Shown here piece after piece: positions 1-4,757 of a stretch of DNA of 6,432 nucleotides (positions are counted from its first letter, which is position 1; each line of letters begins with the position of its first letter). The notes beneath the pieces are model-generated. The model made no database searches. It worked only from the letters and a program-made list of their open reading frames with translations, and had not been told where the DNA came from. The position numbers were made by a program, and so were the translations under genes. The DNA is from Planctomycetaceae bacterium (GTDB lineage Bacteria; Planctomycetota; Planctomycetia; Pirellulales; Thermoguttaceae), in contig JAIRYX010000028.1 in NCBI GenBank assembly GCA_031267635.1, positions 1 through 6,432 of the forward strand, read 5' to 3'.

Positions 1-47
1 ATACTATTGTATTTATCCCGAATGTTGCTTACAATATCGTTTTGCAT
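1..47 (-). CDS. ISAzo13-family transposase, N-terminal 15 residues only
   Basis: Reading leftwards from the ATG at 47-45 gives MQNDIVSNIRDKYNS. This matches the first 15 residues of the right-hand transposase (MQDDIVSNIRDKYNS) with one change (D3 to N). The protein runs off the window, so whether this copy is intact is unknown. The family call rests entirely on the better-covered right copy. No Shine-Dalgarno sequence is visible, and the likely transcription start coincides with the ATG, so translation may be leaderless. Confidence 0.7.
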   Translation of the reverse strand, partial: MQNDIVSNIRDKYNS

Positions 48-53
48 GTAAGA

Positions 54-82
54 ATTATACCATGTTTGCTGGGAATGGGCAA
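54..82 (-). promoter_or_regulatory. Sigma70-like promoter of the left transposase
   Basis: On the minus strand TTGCCC (82-77) is followed after 17 bases by a perfect TATAAT (59-54). The expected start of transcription, about 7 bases further, falls on the A of the ATG at 47. The right copy keeps the same spacing but has GATACT as its -10 box, so the left promoter should be the stronger one. Inference from consensus matching only. Confidence 0.5.
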
Positions 83-522
83 GGACTCTTTTGATAGATT
101 ATTTATGCACGGATACTAAACAACAATTTCCCCGACTATGCTACGCAATCGATATATATTGCCAAAACTTGTGTTAATACTTTTGTTTAGAAGTTCCCTT
201 GATATTTTTCAACGTAAAATACCTATAAATTTGACATTTTTCATATCAAGAGAAATTGAGGAACTTCGCAATAGTTACAAAATATCTATATTAGATCCTC
301 AAAATTTCATAGTTTTTGTATTACAACCGCAAACCGAAAAAAAATACAAGGGGGGATGCGACAATATGTTTTGGAATTTTTTTGTTTTTCTGGAGAATTC
401 TCCAAGTAATATAAAATTTAAAGTGAGAGTGGATAAAATAACTCGTTCGTTATGTTGTTATATTCCTCACTCTTTAAGATTCGGTTTTTATACAAAGGGG
501 GCTTTGAAGATATGAAGAGATA

Positions 523-575
523 ATGAACGATGAACACTGTTTTAAAAACCGAAATTCAAAGTGTGAGGAGTATAA
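523..575 (+). repeat. 53-bp dispersed repeat, copy 1
   Basis: Matches the minus strand of 4104-4052 at 46 of 53 positions with no gaps. It begins ATGAACGAT and ends AGTGTGAGGAGTATAA. The two copies are inverted relative to each other and 3.5 kb apart, both in intergenic DNA. Copy 2 sits next to hairpins and a tandem repeat; here those neighbours are absent, so this may be a partial or decayed copy of a larger intergenic element. Confidence 0.7.
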
Positions 576-954
576 ACACAGAAACTACAGAGCAAATTTT
601 GCAATGCGAAACGCATGCCAAAAATCACGAAAGGTCGCAAAAATATCGGCATTGTTTATGGGAACTTGCCGGAAACATCTCATTTTTTTGCAAAGATAGA
701 CAAGAAAGATTTGCATATTCTATTAAATAGGGTAGACTTAAAAAAGTAACAAAATTTATTTTAGTCACGAAGAGACGAATAATTTACGAAATAAATATTA
801 TTAGAGAAACCACAAGCCGTTGCTATAAAACAGTTTATATCGTAAAATATTCGCAATAAAGTTTTCAGGTTTTATCGTTTTTTTAGAACAAAATACAAGA
901 TTCTTGTCTGATATTTGAAAATCAATGTATTTTTCTAAAACATCATAACAACAT

Positions 955-960
955 GAGAGG
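955..960 (+). promoter_or_regulatory. Shine-Dalgarno sequence for the 970 gene
   Basis: GAGAGG, continuing into TGG, lies 9 bases before the ATG at 970. This supports 970 as the start; the protein family's N-terminal segment (VEQAV, residues 8-12) begins right after it. Confidence 0.6.
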
Positions 961-969
961 TGGTTTCTG

Positions 970-2517
970 ATGCAAAATGACAAGAATGTTGTTGAACAGG
1001 CGGTTTTGTATGTTAAAAATCGGCAGAATCTGCAAGATGCTAAAATTTTAGCCAAAACATCCGGTATTTCATGTTGCGACGAAGAAGAATTGCTTGGTTG
1101 GGCATTTGATTTTGAGGGCGACGTTCCATTGCCGTCCGAAAGTCATTGTGAATCTTCCGTTGCCTCAAACGAGCCGCATTTTTATTTTCATCCGTTGCCA
1201 AGCGGCGCTTTTGTGTTGGGATCTCTTTCATCGCAACTTGTGTCCGAAAATACTGAAGTTTCTTTGTACTCGCATTGTTTAGTGATTTCGCCAAAATTAT
1301 TGAAGTCGTTCGATAACAATGTTGTTGCTTTTTATCACTCGCTTTTATCAGGTCAGAATTTTCAATTTTTCGTTTCAACGCCGGATTTTGTTCCGCAAGA
1401 ATTTTCGATGGAACCGTTGGCAATCGAATCGGTTTCGCTTCCGATTATCAACCGTGATTTGTTGGACGCATTACGTGACTATCCCGGCACAACAACATTA
1501 GCCGGATTGATCGCTTCCTCAATTTATTCTGTTTGCACATTGTTTACGTGGGTCTCGCCGTCAATTCAATTGATTAACGGATTGATTCAATGTTTTCCGG
1601 TGGCGTTGCGGACAGAAATTTCTTTTGCAACGTCGCTGCATTTTTCCAGTTTGAGACCGTTGCGAATCATGGGAGTCTATGAACACAGTCCGGTTGTCCG
1701 TCAAATTTGTCAAAAATATCTTTTGCCGCTCTTTAACGTATTACATGCCGATCAAAACAGATTACAAAATCAAATTCTTTCCCAGCCAAGTTGGGCAAGT
1801 TTGGTTTATCGAATCATTGATCTCAATCAGTATGATTTTTTCGAGAAACAAATCAAAGAACAATTAAAATCTTGTCTTTTTGAAAATCATCAGGGAACTC
1901 CAGATTGGTATTCGCTCAATCGTTTAGGGGAAAAATTGGTTCTCGAATTGGAGCGTGAAATGATTATCACGCATAACGATATGATGGGCAACGGTGGCCA
2001 CATCGGTGAAACTTCCATAACAGAAAAACATTCCAAAGACAACGGAACGCTGCGTGGTGATTTCGCGCATTATGTTTTTGAATATCAAAAATCGGCTATG
2101 GACGACAATTTACCCTTTTCTCCCAACACGAAAGACGACCATATTTTTGACGACATTGGTTTGCAGTTTCCACAATCATTTCCGGGGAACATCGTTCATA
2201 AAGTAAAAAAAACAAAATCTTCTTTTTCGCAACAGCGTTTAACGAAATGTTTTCCGAAGTTTGAAAATGAAATCCGTCAGATTGATTCGCTTGTTGCGCG
2301 GTCGCTATTTGGTGATAGTCTTGCGCTCGAAATGTTAAATAACGATTGGAAAAAATTACGAAAACTACTCACTTTTGAAGAAGCGAGTATTATTCGGGAA
2401 TCTTACATTCAACTCGTTCAGGCAATCATTATCCAACCGCGAGATCCGTCTTACCCCAAACATCCGCGACGTTCCATAGACGCTTTGGAAGTCATAAATA
2501 TTTTCTTGGAAGAATAG
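970..2517 (+). CDS. GAP1-N-like (GTPase-associated) planctomycete protein, 515 aa
   Basis: Cytoplasmic-looking protein without signal peptide or clear membrane helix. The N-terminal part (residues 8-115) has EQAV at 9-12, a segment around AKTSGIS (28-34), FHPLPSG at 73-79, and SHCLVISPKLLKSFDNN at 101-117. This is the pattern I know from planctomycete proteins resembling the GAP1-N domain described next to bacterial TRAFAC-type GTPases. A middle helical region contains SFATSLHFSSLRPLRI (218-233), matching the 'SFsTgLkfS.rRPfRl' signature of the same proteins. Residues 335-420 look low in conservation and linker-like. The C-terminal domain (435-485) has QIDSLVARSLFGDS and IIRESYIQL. Full length is present, with a good ribosome site and a terminator after the stop. 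No GTPase partner lies in the window, which is unusual for this group. The molecular function is unknown; the domain name is recognition from memory and carries moderate certainty, but that the gene is real is near certain. Confidence 0.8.
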   Translation: MQNDKNVVEQAVLYVKNRQNLQDAKILAKTSGISCCDEEELLGWAFDFEGDVPLPSESHCESSVASNEPHFYFHPLPSGAFVLGSLSSQLVSENTEVSLYSHCLVISPKLLKSFDNNVVAFYHSLLSGQNFQFFVSTPDFVPQEFSMEPLAIESVSLPIINRDLLDALRDYPGTTTLAGLIASSIYSVCTLFTWVSPSIQLINGLIQCFPVALRTEISFATSLHFSSLRPLRIMGVYEHSPVVRQICQKYLLPLFNVLHADQNRLQNQILSQPSWASLVYRIIDLNQYDFFEKQIKEQLKSCLFENHQGTPDWYSLNRLGEKLVLELEREMIITHNDMMGNGGHIGETSITEKHSKDNGTLRGDFAHYVFEYQKSAMDDNLPFSPNTKDDHIFDDIGLQFPQSFPGNIVHKVKKTKSSFSQQRLTKCFPKFENEIRQIDSLVARSLFGDSLALEMLNNDWKKLRKLLTFEEASIIRESYIQLVQAIIIQPRDPSYPKHPRRSIDALEVINIFLEE

Positions 2518-2543
2518 ATTTTGGGCGAACTCGCAAAAATCCA

Positions 2544-2578
2544 TAAAAAACGGGGCGAATAATTCGCCCCTAAAAATT
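2544..2578. terminator. Bidirectional rho-independent terminator
   Basis: GGGGCGAA (2552-2559), loop TAA, TTCGCCCC (2563-2570) forms a perfect 8-bp hairpin between two convergent genes. Read on the minus strand it is followed by GTTTTTTATGG, a good U-tract ending the Cys-rich unit. Read on the plus strand it is followed by TAAAAATTTTC, a weaker tail, 34 bases after the stop of the 970-2517 gene. Confidence 0.85.
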
Positions 2579-2616
2579 TTCTACAACAAACATTCAATAA
2601 TACGTTGATTTACGCA

Positions 2617-3144
2617 TTATTTTTTGCCTTTGCAGCACTCGCAACATTTGCAACCGTCGCCGCACGCACACTCGCCATCTTTACAACCTTCGCAACATTT
2701 GCAGTCGTCGCCGCAACAACACGCTTTGTCCGATTTTTCGACGTCGGCGGATGCGGTAACGTCAGAAGGAATTGCGACAGATTGTTCTGTTGCGTCTTTC
2801 GAACAACAAGATTTGGCGGTCGCACATTCTTTTGAACAACAAGATTTTTCACCTGCGTTTTGGGAACAGCACGAGTCGGCAACAATCATCGCCGTATCGT
2901 GCGAGCAACATGAACCGGCGGCTTTTTTTCCGGAGCCGGAACAGCAACCACAACATTTGCATGCATCGCCGCAAGTGCATTCGCCGCCTTTGCAGCCGTC
3001 GCAACATTTGCAAGTGTCGCCGCAACAGCATTCGGATTTCGCTCCAGTTGCTTTGTCTTTTCCATTGTTGAACGCAAACGCCGCTGTCAGCGAGAGAACC
3101 GCGACAAGGGCAACGCCAAATAACACTTTATTTTGAGTTTTCAT
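2617..3144 (-). CDS. Exported Cys-rich metallothionein-like protein, 175 aa
   Basis: A signal peptide is clear: MKTQNK, a hydrophobic core (residues 7-22), then AFA at 22-24 as likely cleavage site, so the product should be periplasmic, surface-bound or secreted. The mature part holds 37 cysteines. Two 30-residue modules (39-68 and 142-171) share 24 identical residues, each with 14 Cys in the order CCCGDxCKCCxGCKxGECxC then GDxCKCCxCC. Between them are four SCCS boxes (78-81, 91-94, 101-104, 112-115). A Cys-poor, acidic linker (116-140) precedes module 2. Dense CC, CxC and CxxC spacing implies binding of soft metals such as Cu, Zn, Cd or Hg; the metal cannot be told. No homology to a named metallothionein is claimed. 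AGGA lies 7 bases before the ATG. It follows the other Cys-rich gene by 192 bases on the same strand and ends at a strong terminator, suggesting one transcription unit. Confidence 0.8.
   Translation of the reverse strand: MKTQNKVLFGVALVAVLSLTAAFAFNNGKDKATGAKSECCCGDTCKCCDGCKGGECTCGDACKCCGCCSGSGKKAAGSCCSHDTAMIVADSCCSQNAGEKSCCSKECATAKSCCSKDATEQSVAIPSDVTASADVEKSDKACCCGDDCKCCEGCKDGECACGDGCKCCECCKGKK
2632..2721 (-). repeat. Cys module 2 (C-terminal copy of the internal duplication)
   Basis: This encodes residues 142-171 of the metallothionein-like protein and matches module 1 at 24 of 30 residues, with all 14 Cys aligned without gaps. Similarity is also visible in the DNA, for example GCAACATTTGCA in both copies. 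That points to duplication within the gene. Confidence 0.8.
2941..3030 (-). repeat. Cys module 1 (N-terminal copy of the internal duplication)
   Basis: This encodes residues 39-68, directly after the signal peptide and a short basic linker. Differences from module 2 are confined to non-Cys positions (T/D, D/E, G/D, T/A, A/G, G/E), as expected if the cysteine spacing is what selection keeps. Confidence 0.8.
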
Positions 3145-3151
3145 TTTCTGA

Positions 3152-3158
3152 TCCTTTT
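3152..3158 (-). promoter_or_regulatory. Shine-Dalgarno sequence for the metallothionein-like gene
   Basis: AAAAGGA on the minus strand ends 7 bases before the ATG at 3144. It fixes the start so that the signal peptide is included. Confidence 0.55.
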
Positions 3159-3231
3159 TAAACTTAATTTGTGAAAATTGTTTCGAGCCGTTTCAATGTT
3201 CGGGATTTTCCATACCCGGCTGAACGCAAAT

Positions 3232-3324
3232 TTAACGATTGCGATTTCCATAAAATTGAAACGCTCCCATGGTGTCGACAAACAACACATTGATCGAAAC
3301 CATATAAACCAAACCAACAATCAT
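3232..3324 (-). CDS. Possible 30-aa hydrophobic peptide, doubtful
   Basis: The frame reads MIVGLVYMVSINVLFVDTMG and ends AFQFYGNRNR. It would be a single hydrophobic segment with a basic tail, like a small membrane protein. It sits in the 192-base gap between the two Cys-rich genes. It is in the same frame as the upstream 173-residue protein, from which only the TGA at 3337-3339 and four codons separate it, so it could also be an old C-terminal extension. There is no Shine-Dalgarno sequence and no family is recognised. A chance open frame is quite possible. Confidence 0.25.
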   Translation of the reverse strand: MIVGLVYMVSINVLFVDTMGAFQFYGNRNR

Positions 3325-3336
3325 TGCGGCATGGAA

Positions 3337-3858
3337 TCAAATCAGAAACACGCACAGCAACACACGCAAAGGAACGTGCGTCGCTTCCGGCGGCGAATGT
3401 TTTAAGAAATGCAATGCCGCCGAGTGAATAGAATTTGTGTCAAAACCAAACACAAGAACAATGATTCCATAAAAATTATTATGTGTTTTCTTGATCGGCG
3501 AAACAATATCCGGCAAAGCAATGACTGTTTGAATGATCTTGCCGCAACGGCAACCAACTTCGGTAAGAGAAGAATAAGAATTATTTTTATCAGATTTTTT
3601 TTGACAGCAGGAGGAAGACATACTGTCAATTTGCGGCAAACTTTGACTTTCTGTTTTTTTCCCACAACAGCAAGAATGACCAAAACGAGAACAACAGGGA
3701 TTTATTTTTTCATTGTATTTTTCGGCGTTTTTCTCCTGAAAAACGTTATTTTCGCACGAACAACCATCACAACGACAAATGCCCATCGGCATCACCGCGC
3801 TGAAAAATACGGCATAAATCACCGCAAGAGTTATTAAAATACGAAATTTAAGCAACAT
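3337..3858 (-). CDS. Exported Cys-rich protein of unknown function, 173 aa
   Basis: An N-terminal hydrophobic stretch (residues 5-25, ILITLAVIYAVFFSAV) acts as signal peptide or anchor. It is followed at once by ICRCDGCSC (27-35). Further Cys clusters are PCC (54-56), SCCCGKK (62-68), SSCCQKK (82-88) and GCRCGK (102-107), 14 cysteines in total including C169. A second hydrophobic patch (129-140) and a conserved-looking end PPEATHVPLRVLLCV (156-170) follow. The cluster pattern suggests metal or redox chemistry outside the cytoplasm, but unlike its neighbour it has no repeated module. A strong promoter starts about 36 bases upstream of the ATG, yet no Shine-Dalgarno sequence is visible, so the start at 3858 is chosen because it yields the signal peptide. 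The metallothionein-like gene follows 192 bases downstream. I do not recognise a named family. Confidence 0.65.
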   Translation of the reverse strand: MLLKFRILITLAVIYAVFFSAVMPMGICRCDGCSCENNVFQEKNAEKYNEKINPCCSRFGHSCCCGKKTESQSLPQIDSMSSSCCQKKSDKNNSYSSLTEVGCRCGKIIQTVIALPDIVSPIKKTHNNFYGIIVLVFGFDTNSIHSAALHFLKHSPPEATHVPLRVLLCVFLI

Positions 3859-3900
3859 GGAAAACTAAACAAAAAGATTTTAAATTCTTTATTCACATTA

Positions 3901-3928
3901 ATTATATCGTTTTCAATCGTCCGGTCAA
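3901..3928 (-). promoter_or_regulatory. Strong sigma70-like promoter of the Cys-rich genes
   Basis: On the minus strand TTGACC (3928-3923) is followed after 16 bases by a perfect TATAAT (3906-3901). The predicted transcript would begin near 3894, about 36 bases before the ATG at 3858. No dyad typical of a metal-responsive operator (MerR, ArsR or CopY type) is obvious in or around the spacer. The regulator is therefore not deducible. Confidence 0.6.
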
Positions 3929-3990
3929 ACAGTTTTATTGAGAAAAATAATATTTTTCAAAAAAAGAAGCCGCTGTTCGTTGATTTTTTT

Positions 3991-4035
3991 ACGCCGCAGG
4001 CGTTTCCTGTGAATACCCCCAGTGAAACTGGGGGT
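3991..4035. repeat. Two-hairpin intergenic element
   Basis: Two tight hairpins lie close together: ACGCC-GCA-GGCGT (3991-4003, 5 bp) and ACCCCCAGT-GAA-ACTGGGGGT (4015-4035, a perfect 9-bp stem with a 3-base loop). Neither is followed by a U-tract in either direction, so a terminator is unlikely. The arrangement of paired GC-rich hairpins joined by a short spacer resembles REP/BIME-type intergenic repeats. It directly adjoins copy 2 of the 53-bp repeat. Confidence 0.6.
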
Positions 4036-4051
4036 GCGCAATTCGGAGTTA

Positions 4052-4104
4052 TTATACTCCTCACACTTGCAATTTCGACTTTTAAGACAGTATTGATCGT
4101 TCAT
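4052..4104 (-). repeat. 53-bp dispersed repeat, copy 2
   Basis: Read on the minus strand it matches 523-575 at 46 of 53 positions without gaps. Here it is flanked on one side by the two hairpins (3991-4035) and on the other by a 9-bp tandem repeat, so copy 2 looks like the more complete member of a composite intergenic repeat. A 59-codon frame starts inside it (4104 to 3925), but substitutions between copies are not concentrated at third codon positions. Confidence 0.7.
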
Positions 4105-4106
4105 CA

Positions 4107-4142
4107 CGTCCCCAAAGTCCCTTTTGTCTCTAATGTCCCTTT
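4107..4142. repeat. 9-bp degenerate tandem repeat, four units
   Basis: Units CGTCCCCAA, AGTCCCTTT, TGTCTCTAA and TGTCCCTTT follow without gaps (consensus close to TGTCCCTTT). A weaker fifth unit (CGTTCATCA, 4098-4106) overlaps the 53-bp repeat. The 9-bp period would also preserve a reading frame, but no gene is seen here. It is probably a microsatellite-like spacer. Confidence 0.55.
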
Positions 4143-4186
4143 TTTGGTGAAAGCCGAATTTTAAAGGGTGAGGGGGATACTTGCGA

Positions 4187-4644
4187 TCACTTGCTTTTCA
4201 ATTCAAGATTGACGGTATTTTCTCTTTTCACGACTTCGGCTGTGAGACTGGAATTAGCGGGATTTGTGTACTTTGCGGGAACAACGACTTTGTAACCCCA
4301 ATCGACAAACCCGTGTTTTGCTACCTCTTCCTTAATTTGTTCTTGGGTATAACGTTTTGTTGCCTCTTCCTTAAAGACAGAAATATTGTATTTTCCTTGC
4401 GTCGTTCCCGCGCCATCTTTGCCGCCTTGCATTGCGGTGAGAGTGTATTTTCCCGATGCGTCCGATTTGCCGACGGCTGGCATTCCCTGACCTTCGACCG
4501 CAGGTGAAAATGAAATCGTCGCGTCTGTGAGGGCAGCGTTACAACGCCTTCTACATACTCCGTCCGCAAAGAGTTTCCGCCGCATCCGGCAAAGAAAATG
4601 AACGCGAATATTGATGTCAATAAAATGAAATGTATTTTTTTCAT
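4187..4644 (-). pseudogene. Lipoprotein with carboxypeptidase-regulatory-like fold, frameshifted
   Basis: The ATG at 4644 gives MKKIHFILLTSIFAFIFFAGC, a lipoprotein signal with lipobox FAGC (Cys at residue 21), then GGNSLRTEYVEGVVTL. The natural continuation lies in another frame: from 4534 on, ALTDATISFSP, then GKSDASGKYTLTA, and 115 residues to the stop, ending NTVNLELKSK. In intact planctomycete relatives a DGKP-like turn joins 'VTL' to the 'a.i.F.P' strand. It is missing here, consistent with loss of a few bases (3n+1, perhaps 10) at about 4534. A ribosome-site-like AGG lies 8 bases before the ATG. The frame is otherwise clean and GC use is like the neighbours, so the break is recent or an assembly error. 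The product, if intact, would be a beta-sandwich lipoprotein of about 155 residues. It lies 113 bases downstream of the prepilin-like gene on the same strand. Confidence 0.75.
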
Positions 4645-4678
4645 ATTTGTCGCCTGATAAATGTTAAAACGATAAATC

Positions 4679-4707
4679 GTAGAGACATTTACAAGCAATG
4701 TCTCTAC
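4679..4707. repeat. Palindromic repeat in the gap between prepilin-like and lipoprotein genes
   Basis: GTAGAGACATT (4679-4689), a 7-base loop and AATGTCTCTAC (4697-4707) form a perfect 11-bp stem. On the plus strand it is followed by ACATTTTTTATATTTT, on the minus strand by GATTTATCGTTTT, so weak termination or mRNA stabilisation is possible. The GTAGAGAC...GTCTCTAC motif is, from general knowledge, a type of palindrome found dispersed in many bacterial genomes. A REP or MITE remnant is therefore the leading alternative. Confidence 0.65.
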
Positions 4708-4757
4708 ACATTTTTTATATTTTGCGGTAGCGATAACGCTGCCATTATTGGGGATAG

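Larger units (their letters stand above)
1..117 (-). mobile_element. Left insertion sequence, transposase-start end (ISAzo13 family)
   Basis: This stretch is the reverse complement of 6121-6238 with 8 substitutions and one single-base indel, about 92% identity. Homology stops sharply at 117 (inner end AGTATCCGTGCATAAATAAT read on the minus strand), which I take as the element's terminus. It carries the transposase start and its promoter; the rest lies beyond the left edge. The divergence from the right copy shows that these are two separate insertions or an old duplication. No target-site duplication can be tested because the other end is not in the window. Confidence 0.75.
118..969. other. 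AT-rich intergenic region without a convincing gene
   Basis: About 850 bases between the left insertion sequence and the gene at 970. Open frames of 125 codons (138-515), 66 codons (530-730) and 58 codons (523-699) exist on the plus strand. They have no recognisable motif and very AT-rich codon use unlike the neighbouring gene. The first and longest frame has no ribosome site. An internal ATG at 366 does have a G-rich stretch (350-355) 10 bases upstream, so a 49-residue peptide cannot be excluded. The only structured item I see is a 53-bp repeat at 523-575. The last 60 bases may hold a weak promoter for the next gene (TTGTCT at 904-909, TATTTT near 928-933). The region could be decayed DNA beside the insertion sequence. 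Confidence 0.55.

Noticed and set aside
138..515. Open frame of 125 codons on the plus strand
   Set aside because: No ribosome site at its start, no recognisable domain and composition of AT-rich intergenic DNA; kept only as a remark in the gene-free region.
530..730. Open frame of 66 codons on the plus strand
   Set aside because: Begins inside the 53-bp dispersed repeat in a frame that the other copy does not keep open in the same way; no motif.
1040..1423. Minus-strand open frame of 127 codons opposite the 970-2517 gene
   Set aside because: Lies entirely within a well-supported gene and reads as biased antisense; no domain.
2624..3136. Plus-strand open frame of 170 codons rich in Gln and His
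   Set aside because: It is the antisense of the Cys-rich gene: the reversed TGC/TGT codons yield GCA/ACA-rich frames that stay open by chance.
3164..3355. Minus-strand open frame of 63 codons between the two Cys-rich genes
   Set aside because: Overlaps the end of the 173-residue gene, has no ribosome site and no recognisable feature.
3409..3837. Plus-strand open frame of 142 codons
   Set aside because: Antisense of the 14-Cys exported protein, whose signal peptide, Cys clusters and promoter are all on the minus strand.
4015..4035. 9-bp-stem hairpin as a terminator of the lipoprotein gene
   Set aside because: No run of T follows the stem on either strand, and it lies about 150 bases past the stop; a repeat element explains it better.
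4098..4142. Could the short tandem units be a CRISPR array?
   Set aside because: Units are 9 bp, degenerate and contiguous without spacers.
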